In this document: positions 28,025 to 37,585 of the stretch, in pieces
How the letters are laid out: the number at the start of each line of letters is the position of its first letter
How positions within the stretch are numbered: position 1 is the first letter of the stretch
NCBI RefSeq assembly: GCF_016615955.1
Contig: NZ_CP067113.1
Span: forward strand, 2,926,803 to 2,990,802
DNA: 64,000 nucleotides
DNA from: Luteimonas sp. MC1750
GTDB lineage: Bacteria > Pseudomonadota > Gammaproteobacteria > Xanthomonadales > Xanthomonadaceae
Direction: 5' to 3'
Notes under the pieces: model-generated
What the model was told of the DNA's origin: nothing
Database searches by the model: none
Seen by the model: the letters and a program-made list of their open reading frames with translations, nothing else
Made by a program: the position numbers and the translations under genes

Positions 28025-28028
<4 letters not shown>
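26862..28028 (-). CDS. glf: UDP-galactopyranose mutase
   Basis: 388 residues. The N-terminal FAD-binding Rossmann motif (LVVGAGFSGAVVARQLAE), the GGNAHD and HPYGPHIFHT blocks, and the arginine-rich C-terminal part (YKRYEAL, GRLAQYRYYNMDQ) identify Glf. It interconverts UDP-galactopyranose and UDP-galactofuranose, supplying galactofuranose for polysaccharides or glycolipids. It overlaps the upstream glycosyltransferase by four bases (ATGA), so the two are translationally coupled. Confidence 0.95.
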
Positions 28029-29311
<1,283 letters not shown>

Positions 29312-29459
29312 TGTGGGGAACCATCGGGTGGGGGTGGCCGAGTCTCCTCCCCCCTCCCATCCCAGCAGGGTGAAGGCTGGCGCGTGGACGCCAGCGCAAT
29401 CTGCATGAACGCGTCATTTGCCTGCACGGGCCGAGGCATGGCGCGCTTCCGGCGCTGTC

Positions 29460-29591
29460 TCACACCAGGTCTTCGCCCCTGCGGCGCGCGCGGCGCACGT
29501 CACGCCAGACGCCGCGCCCCATGACGAACATCATCACCAGCACGATCACCGGCCAGGTCAGCACGTAGGCCACCATCAACAGGTCCCTCAT
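29460..29591 (-). CDS. Small membrane subunit paired with the sodium:solute symporter
   Basis: 43-residue protein with a single transmembrane helix (YVLTWPVIVLVMMFVMGRGVW) and a basic C-terminus. Its ATG overlaps the symporter stop by four bases, so it is translationally coupled. It resembles the small partners often encoded with SSS-type transporters (putative transporter small subunit type). It is real on coupling and hydrophobicity. Its function is presumably assembly or modulation of the symporter. Confidence 0.75.
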   Translation of the reverse strand: MRDLLMVAYVLTWPVIVLVMMFVMGRGVWRDVRRARRRGEDLV

Positions 29592-31297
29592 CGGGTCGCC
29601 TCCTTTGCCAGTGCCGGGATGCCATCGTTTCGCCCCGCCGCGGACGCGGGCGCCGGCGCTGGCGGAGCCGGCTCGAAGTTGCGCACGCGCTTGGCCAGCA
29701 GCGCGAAGTCGAAATCCTCGCGGCTGCGGAAGCTGAGCAGCGAGCAGACCACGGTGCTCACGCCATAGGCGTTGAGTGAACTCAGCAGCACCGGGTAGTC
29801 GCGCAGGAAGCCGAAGGTGAACGGCGCGAGCACCACCATCGCCAGCGCGCCCACGGTCAGCCCGGCGCGCTTGCCGAAGAAGCCGAAGGTCATCAGCCCC
29901 AGCACCACGCCAATGCCGACGGTCGCGAACAGCTCCAGCACCAGCGCGTACACGCCCACGATCGGCAGCAGCTGGAAACGCGCCACGGTGAACGCCACCA
30001 GCGACACCAGGACCGCGGTGGTGAAGGCGCGGTTGTTGACCTTCTTCCAGTAGAAGCTGGCGATCACCGGGAACACGATCGAGCCCCACAGTGCGCCCAC
30101 GAACACCAGCAGCGCCAGGATGTCGATCCGGAAGCTGGCGAAGATCAGCCCGGCGGTGGTGGCGACGATCATGGTGATGCGTCCAACCCACAGCATCGTG
30201 GCCGGGTTCACCTTGCCGCGCGCGAGGTTCTTGCCGTAGATGTCGGTCATCATGATCGACGACAGCGCGGCAAGGTCGGAGTCGGCGGTGGACGACAGCG
30301 AGCCGATCACCATGATGAAGAACACGCCGATCATCACCGGGCCCAGGTAGTTCGAGGCCATCTGCGGGATCAGGTTGTTGTGGTCGCCGCCGGCCGGCTC
30401 GATGCCGACCATCAGCGCCACCACGCCCAGCATGCCGAGGCCGATCACGGTCGCGCCGTAGCTGATGGTGGCCGAGATGAAGGTCGGCTTGATCAGGTCC
30501 TCGCGCACCGCGAACAGGCGCTGGGCGATGGTCTGGTTGCCGATCGCATAGGCCAGCACGGCGACGAAGTACGGCGCGCCCTGTTCGAGGAAGGCGGTCT
30601 TCGAGAACATCGACGCCTGTTCGGCGCTCAGCCGGTCCCAGCCCTGCGAGACGGCCTCGATGCCGCCGGCATTGAAGAACACCAGCGGAATGATCAGCGC
30701 GGCCGCGCCGAGCATCGCCGCCACCTGCACCACGTCGGTCAGGACCGATGCGCGGAAGCCCGACCACAACGTGTACGACAGCGTGCCGATGCCGGCGATC
30801 ATCACGCCGTGCACGAAGTCCAGCGGCGACAGCATCGCCACCAGCGCGCCCGCGGCGGTGAAGTTGGCCATCAGGCTGATCACGCTGCCGGCGATGTTGG
30901 AGCCGGCGAGGATCAGCTGGCTGGAGCGCCCGTGGCGGGCGTGCATGATCTCGGCCAGCGTATGCGCCTCGGGCGCGACCTCGCGGAAGCGGCGGCCGAA
31001 GGGATAGATGAAAAGGATCATCAGCGCACCCCACAGGCCGTAGTGGATCGGGCCGGAGATGCCGTACTTGTAGCCGGAGGTGGCGGCGGCGTAGAAGGAG
31101 GCCGCCCAGATCCAGGTGGCGGTCATGCTGGCGGCGGAGATGCCGTAGCCCACCGCGCCGTTGGAGGTCATGTAGCCGTCGACGCTCTCGTCCTTGAGCG
31201 CGATGCGCCGGGACATCAGGAACGTGCCGCCGTAGAAGGCGAGCAGCAGGAGCAGGACGGTCGGGGTCTGGAGCTGGTAGAACGATGATTCGGCCAC
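29588..31297 (-). CDS. Sodium:solute symporter family protein
   Basis: 569 residues with about 13 transmembrane helices of the SSS family (AFYGGTFLMSRRIALKDESVDGY at the start of the core; AYAIGNQTIAQRLFAVRED; SSTADSDLAALSSIMMTDIYGK, the conserved sodium-site serine region). The substrate is unknown; the family carries sugars, amino acids, carboxylates and urea. I take the GTG at 31297 because the upstream frame is low-complexity. An A/G-rich AGGGAG lies about 14 bases before it, so the exact start is uncertain. It is followed by a coupled 43-residue subunit. Confidence 0.88.
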   Translation of the reverse strand: MAESSFYQLQTPTVLLLLLAFYGGTFLMSRRIALKDESVDGYMTSNGAVGYGISAASMTATWIWAASFYAAATSGYKYGISGPIHYGLWGALMILFIYPFGRRFREVAPEAHTLAEIMHARHGRSSQLILAGSNIAGSVISLMANFTAAGALVAMLSPLDFVHGVMIAGIGTLSYTLWSGFRASVLTDVVQVAAMLGAAALIIPLVFFNAGGIEAVSQGWDRLSAEQASMFSKTAFLEQGAPYFVAVLAYAIGNQTIAQRLFAVREDLIKPTFISATISYGATVIGLGMLGVVALMVGIEPAGGDHNNLIPQMASNYLGPVMIGVFFIMVIGSLSSTADSDLAALSSIMMTDIYGKNLARGKVNPATMLWVGRITMIVATTAGLIFASFRIDILALLVFVGALWGSIVFPVIASFYWKKVNNRAFTTAVLVSLVAFTVARFQLLPIVGVYALVLELFATVGIGVVLGLMTFGFFGKRAGLTVGALAMVVLAPFTFGFLRDYPVLLSSLNAYGVSTVVCSLLSFRSREDFDFALLAKRVRNFEPAPPAPAPASAAGRNDGIPALAKEATR

Positions 31298-31517
31298 GGG
31301 CGGTCGGGCGCTCCCTTGGTGAAGCCACACGGGCTTGTCGGGACGCAGCACGCAGTCGCCCGGCGCAGGGGTGCGTCCGGAGCGGGTCTGCAGCGCGGGA
31401 AAACCGGGCCAGCTGCGCCTTGGGGCACCTCCGGAAACCGTCAATGGACGGCAGGCATCGGAGGCGCGGCGAAGGCGTCATCCTAGCAGATGGCGCCCCG
31501 CCCGCGGACCTGTGCTC

Positions 31518-31523
31518 TATAAT
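31518..31523 (+). promoter_or_regulatory. Consensus -10 box for the cytochrome c gene
   Basis: A perfect TATAAT, about 44 bases before the GTG start, in the divergent symporter/cytochrome spacer. No good -35 is seen at 17 bp. Confidence 0.5.
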
Positions 31524-31567
31524 CCTGCGCAGCTGTGGCCGCCCGGCCACGCCCATCAAGGTGTTCC

Positions 31568-32083
31568 GTGCGCAACTACGACCTCGACTTCCTCAAGCGC
31601 TTCTCGCTGGTGATCGGCTTCCTGTCCCTGGTCACCTTCGGCCTGATCGTGGGTTCCTATTTCGTGCACAAGTCGCTTCCCACCGAAGTCGACCCGGGCG
31701 TCGCGCAGCGCACCGCCAGCCGCATCGCGCCGATCGGCGCCGTGTATGCCGGCGACACCGGCGCCGCCGCGCAGGCCGCGGCCGCCGCTGCAGCCGCCGC
31801 GTCCGCCGCCGCGCAGGTCGCCTATGGCGGGACGCTCGATGGCTCGGTGATCTACAACAACCTGTGCGCGGGCTGCCACACCTCGGGCGCCGGTGGCGCG
31901 CCGAAGATGGTGCGCGCCGAGTGGGCCGCGCGCATCGCGCAGGGTGCCGAGACGCTGAACCGCCACGCCATCGAAGGCTTCACCGGCGCCGCCGGCATGA
32001 TGCCGGCCAAGGGCGGCAACCCGGCGCTGACCGATGAGCAGGTCGTGGCCACCGTCGACTGGATGGTCGACAACCTGCAGTAA
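31568..32083 (+). CDS. Membrane-anchored cytochrome c5-type protein
   Basis: 171 residues from a GTG. One N-terminal transmembrane helix (RFSLVIGFLSLVTFGLIVGSYF) is followed by a linker containing a run of about 18 alanine-rich residues. A single c-type heme domain follows: CAGCH is the heme site and MMPAKGG supplies the likely axial methionine. It is probably a periplasm-facing electron carrier of the c5/CycA type delivering electrons to a terminal oxidase. A hairpin terminator follows the gene. Confidence 0.9.
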   Translation: MRNYDLDFLKRFSLVIGFLSLVTFGLIVGSYFVHKSLPTEVDPGVAQRTASRIAPIGAVYAGDTGAAAQAAAAAAAAASAAAQVAYGGTLDGSVIYNNLCAGCHTSGAGGAPKMVRAEWAARIAQGAETLNRHAIEGFTGAAGMMPAKGGNPALTDEQVVATVDWMVDNLQ

Positions 32084-32103
32084 GCCGGCCAACCGCCGCG
32101 ACC

Positions 32104-32133
32104 GACGCCGCCTTCCGGGCGGCGTCTTCGTTT
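32104..32133 (+). terminator. Intrinsic terminator after the cytochrome gene
   Basis: 9-bp perfect stem GACGCCGCC/GGCGGCGTC with a five-base loop, then TTCGTTT. Confidence 0.65.
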
Positions 32134-32160
32134 CCGCCCTCGCCACCCGGACGCACGACC

Positions 32161-33588
32161 ATGACCCGCATGAACACCGCCCTGTCCCTGAGCCTGGTGC
32201 TGGCGCTTGCCGGCTGCGCCGGCCTGGCGTCGCGTCCGCCGGCTGCGCCCGCGCCTCCGGCCACCTCCGCCGGCGTCGTCGACATCGCGACGGCGCCGTC
32301 CGACTGGTCCGCGCTGGATGGCCGGCGCGTGCGCATCACCGCGCCTCTGGTGATCTCGGGCAACCATCGCCTGGAGCGCGACGCGAGCGTGGTCGCGGCG
32401 TTCGGCGAACGCCTGCGCACGCCCACCGAGGTCGCGCTGCCGGGCGCGGCGGCCCAGGCCGTGGCCGCGGCCAACCGCGCGCGCAGCCTGACCCTAGTGC
32501 TGGCACCCAGGGTGGCGCGACATGCGCAGGTCTGGCGCAGCGGCGGAACGCTCGAGGCGGTGGAAGGCGTGCTCACCGTCGATGACGCCGGCCCGCGGCT
32601 GGCGCTGGCCGACGTCGACACGCTGCAGCCGGCCACCCGGCCCGCGGCGCCGACGGTGGAGGGCGAACTGCGCCTGGCCAGCCTCAACCTGCAGAACCTG
32701 TTCAACGGCGACGGCCAGGGCGGCGGTTTCCCCACCGCACGCGGCGCTCGTACCCCCGGCGAATACGCGGCCCAGCTCGCGCGCCTGGTGGCCACGCTGT
32801 CCTCGCTGGACGCCGACATCGTCGCCCTGCTGGAGCTGGAGAACGACGGCCATGGCGCCGAGTCGAGCCTGGCGCAGCTGGTGGCCGCGCTGGATCCGCA
32901 GGGCCTGCGCTGGCGGCTGGTGGATGCCGGCCGCGGTCCCGGCGACAACCCCATCCGCGTCGGCATGATCTACCGTGCCGACCGCGTGGCCCCGGTCGGT
33001 CGCCCGGCGACGCTCGAGGCCGGGCCGTTCGGGCCGCTCAGCCGGGCGCCGCTGGCCCAGGCCTTCCGTGCCGGCCGCGGGCCGGCCTTCGTCGTGGTCG
33101 CCAACCACTTCAAGTCCAAGGGCTGCCGCGACGCCGCCGGGGCCGACCTCGACCAGGGCGATGGCCAGGCCTGCTTCAACGCCACGCGCCGCGCCTCGGG
33201 CCAAGCCCTGCGCGACTGGCTGGCCGGCGATCCCACCGGCAGCGGCAGCGACCTGGTCGCGGTGCTCGGCGACCTCAACGCCTATGCGCAGGAAGACCCG
33301 GTCCGCGGCTTCATCGCCGCCGGCTGGCGCGACGCGCTGGCCACCGCCGACGCGGGCCAGCCCTATACCTATGTGTACGACGCCCAGGCGGGTCGCCTCG
33401 ACCACGTGCTGCTGAGCCCCGCGCTCGGCGACCGGCTGCAGGACGCGGCGATCTGGCACAGCAATGCTGACGAGGCGCCGAACGCCGTCGATCCGGCGGC
33501 CAACGCCGGGGAACAGGCATCTTCGCCGTGGCGTGCGTCCGACCACGACCCGGCCGTCGTGGGTCTGCGGCTGCGTTCGCCGCGCTGA
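32161..33588 (+). CDS. Secreted endonuclease/exonuclease/phosphatase-family lipoprotein (ExeM/NucH-like)
   Basis: 475 residues. Lipobox signal (LSLVLALAGCAGLA), an N-terminal OB-like region (about 40-165), then an endonuclease/exonuclease/phosphatase domain: LRLASLNLQNLF, LLELENDG, VVVANHFKSKGC, GDLNAY and a C-terminal SDHDPAVVGL. These are the metal- and phosphate-binding motifs of the DNase I-like fold. It resembles extracellular DNases of the ExeM group and probably degrades extracellular DNA or other phosphodiesters at the cell surface. Confidence 0.87.
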   Translation: MTRMNTALSLSLVLALAGCAGLASRPPAAPAPPATSAGVVDIATAPSDWSALDGRRVRITAPLVISGNHRLERDASVVAAFGERLRTPTEVALPGAAAQAVAAANRARSLTLVLAPRVARHAQVWRSGGTLEAVEGVLTVDDAGPRLALADVDTLQPATRPAAPTVEGELRLASLNLQNLFNGDGQGGGFPTARGARTPGEYAAQLARLVATLSSLDADIVALLELENDGHGAESSLAQLVAALDPQGLRWRLVDAGRGPGDNPIRVGMIYRADRVAPVGRPATLEAGPFGPLSRAPLAQAFRAGRGPAFVVVANHFKSKGCRDAAGADLDQGDGQACFNATRRASGQALRDWLAGDPTGSGSDLVAVLGDLNAYAQEDPVRGFIAAGWRDALATADAGQPYTYVYDAQAGRLDHVLLSPALGDRLQDAAIWHSNADEAPNAVDPAANAGEQASSPWRASDHDPAVVGLRLRSPR

Positions 33589-33625
33589 ACGGCCGGCCGT
33601 CGCCGGGCGCCGGCGCCGCAGCGCT

Positions 33626-33631
33626 TATCAT
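33626..33631 (+). promoter_or_regulatory. -10 box abutting the alpha/beta hydrolase start
   Basis: TATCAT, six bases (GGCCGC) before the ATG at 33638. Confidence 0.5.
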
Positions 33632-33637
33632 GGCCGC

Positions 33638-34309
33638 ATGACCAGCCACCCCGCATTCCCGGACGCATCCGGCACCCTGACCTTGCCCGGTCCAACCGGC
33701 GAGCTCGAGGTGGCGGTGGACCTGCCCGGCGACGACGTCGAGCGGTTGCCGGCCACCGCCATCGTCTGCCATCCGCTGCCCACCGAGGGCGGCACCATGC
33801 ACAACAAGGTGGTCACGATGGCCGCGCGGGCGCTGCGCGAGTCGGGGCTGGCCACGGTGCGCTTCAACTTCCGCGGCACCGGCGCATCCGGGGGCCAGTA
33901 CGACGAGGGCCGTGGCGAACAGGGCGACCTGCGCGCGGTGGCCGACTGGGTCCGCGCCAGCCGCCCGGACGACCAGCTGTGGCTGGCGGGCTTCAGCTTC
34001 GGCGCCTATGTCAGCCTGGCGATGGCCGCCGAGCTGCAGCCGTCGATGCTCATCTCGATCGCACCGCCGGCCGGGCGCTGGGACTTCGCGTCGGTCACCA
34101 CCCCGACCATGCCCTGGCTGGTGGTGCAGGGCGAAGCCGACGAGGTGGTCGACCCGCAGGCCGTGTATGCCTGGCTGGAGCGCCTCAAGGCCGAACCGGA
34201 GCTGGTGCGGATGCCCGACACCAGCCACTTCTTCCACCGCAAGCTGATCGACCTGCGCGGTGCGATCAGGAGCGGCGTCCGTCGCCACCTGCCGGCGGCC
34301 CGTGGCTGA
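33638..34309 (+). CDS. Alpha/beta hydrolase (COG2945-like)
   Basis: 223-residue cytoplasmic alpha/beta hydrolase. Conserved HPLPTEGGTMHNKVV near the N-terminus, nucleophile in AGFSFGAY, acid in QGEADEVVDP and histidine in DTSHFFH. Family members are serine esterases of unassigned substrate. It overlaps the zapE start by eight bases, so it heads a two-gene unit. The start is supported by the -10-like TATCAT immediately upstream. Confidence 0.87.
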   Translation: MTSHPAFPDASGTLTLPGPTGELEVAVDLPGDDVERLPATAIVCHPLPTEGGTMHNKVVTMAARALRESGLATVRFNFRGTGASGGQYDEGRGEQGDLRAVADWVRASRPDDQLWLAGFSFGAYVSLAMAAELQPSMLISIAPPAGRWDFASVTTPTMPWLVVQGEADEVVDPQAVYAWLERLKAEPELVRMPDTSHFFHRKLIDLRGAIRSGVRRHLPAARG

Positions 34310-35441
34310 CGCAGCCGCGTCACCGGCGCCGTCGCAGGCCTACCGCGAGGGCGTTGCCCGCGGCGAGTGGACCGACGATCCCGCGCAGCACGCGCCTCTG
34401 GCCGCGCTCGACCGCGTGCACCACGCGCTGCTGGCCGCGCCCCGGCGCGGCTGGCTGGCGCGCACCCTCGGTGGCGGCAAGGGCCAGACCACTCCGCAGG
34501 GCCTCTACCTCTGGGGCGGCGTGGGCCGCGGCAAGACCTTCATGGTCGACCTGTTCTACGCCGGGCTGCCGCTGCCGGTGGCGAAGCTGGACGCGACCGG
34601 CGGCGACGGCAACGGCAAGCGCCGCACCCACTTCCACCGCTTCATGCGCGTGGTCCACGAGCGCCTGCGCGAACACGCCGGCGAGCGCGACCCGCTGGCC
34701 TCGATCGTGGCCGAATGGCGGCGCTCGCTGCGCCTGCTGGTGCTGGACGAGTTCTTCGTCAGCGACATCGGCGACGCCATGCTGCTGGCGCGCGTGCTGG
34801 AGCGCATGTTCGCCGAGGGCATCGTGCTGGTGACGACCTCCAACATCCAGCCCTCGGGCCTGTACGCCGACGGCCTGCAGCGCGCGCGCTTCCTGCCCGC
34901 GATCACGCTGCTGGAGACGCACTGCCAGGTCCTGGAGATCGTCAGCGACACCGACTACCGGCTGCGCGAGCTGACCCGCTCGCCGGTCTACCAGGCGCCG
35001 CTGGACGCCGGATCCAACGCCTGGCTGGCCTCGCGCTGGCGGGCGCTCGGCGGCGACGACGCGCACCGCGACGGCAGCATCGAGCTCGGCGGCCGCCGCA
35101 TCGCCACCCGCGCGCGCTGCCCGGGCATGGCCTGGTTCGATTTCGCCGCGCTGTGCGAAGGCCCGCGCGGCTCGTCCGACTACATCGAGATCGCCACCGA
35201 GTTCCATACCGTGCTGCTGGGTGGAATCCCGTTGATGGATGCGACGCGCGACGACGCCGCGCGCCGCTTCGTCACCTTCATCGACGAGGCCTACGACCGC
35301 AACGTCAAGCTGGTCTGCACCGCCGACGCGCCGCCGCACGCCCTGTACGCGGGCGAGCGGCTGGCCGGCGCCTTCGAACGGACGGCATCCCGCCTGAGCG
35401 AGATGCAGTCCACCGCCTACCTCGCCCGCCCCCACCTGTAG
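34302..35441 (+). CDS. zapE: Cell division protein ZapE (AFG1-family ATPase)
   Basis: 379 residues from a GTG overlapping the preceding gene. Walker A GGVGRGKTFMVDLF, the Walker B-like block LLVLDEFFVSDIGDAM, and the family motif TSNIQPSGLYADGLQRARFLP. ZapE is an inner-membrane-associated ATPase affecting FtsZ ring stability and growth under stress. Its TAG stop lies inside a 32-bp palindromic repeat, which therefore defines the C-terminus (RPHL). Confidence 0.93.
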   Translation: MADAAASPAPSQAYREGVARGEWTDDPAQHAPLAALDRVHHALLAAPRRGWLARTLGGGKGQTTPQGLYLWGGVGRGKTFMVDLFYAGLPLPVAKLDATGGDGNGKRRTHFHRFMRVVHERLREHAGERDPLASIVAEWRRSLRLLVLDEFFVSDIGDAMLLARVLERMFAEGIVLVTTSNIQPSGLYADGLQRARFLPAITLLETHCQVLEIVSDTDYRLRELTRSPVYQAPLDAGSNAWLASRWRALGGDDAHRDGSIELGGRRIATRARCPGMAWFDFAALCEGPRGSSDYIEIATEFHTVLLGGIPLMDATRDDAARRFVTFIDEAYDRNVKLVCTADAPPHALYAGERLAGAFERTASRLSEMQSTAYLARPHL

Positions 35442-35466
35442 GAGCGGCTGCAGCCGCTCCTACAGG
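35435..35466. repeat. Perfect palindromic REP arm at the zapE stop
   Basis: A 32-bp perfect palindrome made of two head-to-head half-arms of the TGTAGGAGCGG repeat. It contains the zapE stop codon and lies between convergent zapE and the lipase-like gene, where it may act as a bidirectional RNA hairpin. Confidence 0.88.
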
Positions 35467-35477
35467 GCGCGACCACG

Positions 35478-37424
35478 TCAACGCGCGGCGTTTGCGCTCA
35501 TCGTGGCGTTGCGGGCGGCGTCGCGGTACTGCGCGGGATCACGCATGCCCGCGGTGTGGCACTGGCCCGCGGTGTGGCCGCGGTTGGTCGCGCCGGGAAG
35601 CTGGGCATAGGCGCGTTCGACCGTGCCGTCCTCCGGGTCGCCCAGCACCAGGTCGCTGGCGGCGTTGCAGTAGTCGTTGGTGTACCAGTTCGTGGTGCGG
35701 AAGGCGGTGGTGTAGTAGTTCACCTTCGCGCGCGCCGAGGTCGGGATGCCCGCCAGCCAGGCGGAGGCGCCGCTGTAGGTCATGTTGCTGTTCGATCCGC
35801 AGGCCACGCCGAACCAGTTGCCCACGGTGGCCAGGATCCCCGACAGGTTGGTGCCCTGATAGGGCGTGCCCACCGACTGCATCAGCCGCGAACCGGCGGC
35901 GTTGTCCAGTCCGCTCCAGTAGTAGGCGTAGAGGTGCAGCGAAGCCGCGCCGCCCTGGCTGTGGGCGACGGTGCCGAACGAGTTCCATTGCGCGCCGAAG
36001 GTCTTGATGCGCTGGGCGAACTGGTCGTGGCTGCGGTTCTGGTTGGCATCGAGGAAGGTGGCCGAATTGGCGAACTGCGCCTGCGGCCACACGCCGCCGG
36101 AACAGTAGCCATGCACCAGCACCAGCTTGCGTCCGGTGGCGGTGGCGCGCGCATCGGGCGATGCCGGGCGCGGCCCCATGGTCATCAGCTCGTCGATGGC
36201 GGTCGACATGCCGCTACGCTGGAGGCGCAGGCGCGGCGTCGACAGCGGCAGGCGCGCGGCGGTGGCCAGCGGGATGAAGTGGTCGGGATCCTCGATCCGG
36301 AGCGCGCGCAGTTCGAACGGCGCCCCGGCCCCGGAGCGCGCGATCCAGCGCTCGTCGAGACCGAGCGACAGGCCGTCCGGACCGGCTTCGGCCATGCCGC
36401 CGATCCAGGCCACCGGCACCTCGCCGCCCCGGCCGTCGCGGCCCCAGACCTCGGCCAGCACGCGGTAGTGCGATCCGGGCTTCGCGTCAGCAAGCGGCAG
36501 CCGCACCGCCAGCCGGCCGGGTGCCGCGTACGACGCGGTGGCCGCGGCCGTCGCCAGCCGCGGGCCGGCGGCGATCACCGGCAGCGCATGCTCGGCCGTG
36601 CGCACGAAGGGCGTGCCGCTGCGGTCGTGGCCATGCACGATGACCTGCGCGATCCAGGTACCGGCCGCGCCTGGCACGAAGCCGCCGGCCAGGCGGCCGT
36701 CGCCAGCGGCGCCGTCGCCGTGGCGACCGTCGTCGAACATCGGCTGCAGGGACTCGCGGCCGTCGGGCGCCACGATCCGCAGCTGCGCGGAGCGGATATG
36801 CCCGGCGTCGCGGCCCAGCGCGACAGCGCTGCCGTCGTCGGCGGCCAGCATCGCGACGATGTCCATCCGCTCGCCCACCAGTTGGCGACGGTGCGCCTGG
36901 TGCGAGGCGAGCTCGAGCGCGTCGTCGCCCTTCAGCAGCAGGTAGCCGCGGCGTTCGCCCCCGGGCTGCGCCTGCAGGCGCAGCGTCCAGTCGCCGCGCA
37001 CCAGGCCGTCGAGGCGGAGCACGGTGCCGCCCTGGCCATCGTGTTCGCCGCCCAGGCGTGCGTCCTGCGCGTGGCGGGCAAGCGTCGCGCGCGGCAGCTC
37101 CACGCCGGCTGGCGACAGCAGCCGCGGCGACCAGTCCGCCCCGCCGGAAAGCAGCATCGCCTCCAGCCGGCCCTGGTGCACCGGAACGCGCAGCTCGGCG
37201 CGCCCGGACGCATCGAAGGCCACCGGCAGCAGTGCGCTGCGCGAGAGGATCGCGGCGTCCGCCGGATCCGGCGCCCGCATCGCGGCGAACTCCGTGGCCG
37301 GGCCCGCAAGCTGCTTCGGCAGCAGCGGGCCTGCATCGGCCGCGACGGCCGCACCCGTTCCGATCACCATGCCCAGCGACGCACACAGCAGCGTGCGCAC
37401 GACTGCTTTCGTCCGCTTGCCCAT
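35478..37424 (-). CDS. Secreted lipase/esterase-like protein with N-terminal beta domains
   Basis: 648 residues. Signal peptide (VRTLLCASLGMVIGTGAAVAADA), then about 350 residues of beta-sandwich-like modules. One of these (FDDGRHGDGAAGDGRLAGGF) is of a type often placed in choice-of-anchor X proteins. The C-terminal alpha/beta hydrolase has the oxyanion motif VHGYCSGG near 438 and nucleophile serine S489 in AHSQGG. Several cysteines in the C-terminal part (CGSNS, DYCNAAS, GQCHTAG) probably form disulfides in the periplasm or outside. The substrate is unknown. Confidence 0.8.
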   Translation of the reverse strand: MGKRTKAVVRTLLCASLGMVIGTGAAVAADAGPLLPKQLAGPATEFAAMRAPDPADAAILSRSALLPVAFDASGRAELRVPVHQGRLEAMLLSGGADWSPRLLSPAGVELPRATLARHAQDARLGGEHDGQGGTVLRLDGLVRGDWTLRLQAQPGGERRGYLLLKGDDALELASHQAHRRQLVGERMDIVAMLAADDGSAVALGRDAGHIRSAQLRIVAPDGRESLQPMFDDGRHGDGAAGDGRLAGGFVPGAAGTWIAQVIVHGHDRSGTPFVRTAEHALPVIAAGPRLATAAATASYAAPGRLAVRLPLADAKPGSHYRVLAEVWGRDGRGGEVPVAWIGGMAEAGPDGLSLGLDERWIARSGAGAPFELRALRIEDPDHFIPLATAARLPLSTPRLRLQRSGMSTAIDELMTMGPRPASPDARATATGRKLVLVHGYCSGGVWPQAQFANSATFLDANQNRSHDQFAQRIKTFGAQWNSFGTVAHSQGGAASLHLYAYYWSGLDNAAGSRLMQSVGTPYQGTNLSGILATVGNWFGVACGSNSNMTYSGASAWLAGIPTSARAKVNYYTTAFRTTNWYTNDYCNAASDLVLGDPEDGTVERAYAQLPGATNRGHTAGQCHTAGMRDPAQYRDAARNATMSANAAR

Positions 37425-37585
37425 ACCGGCTCTCTCCCGTCGGGTTGTGGGCGGATCCCCATCCGCCGCGCCCCCTTATAGACCAGCCCCGTGAAGGCCC
37501 GTGGCGGCCCGCGCGCCGTGCATTCCGCCCGGCCCCGGCCTGGTGCACGATGGCGGCCACCACCAGCCAACCCGGGGAACTCGCG

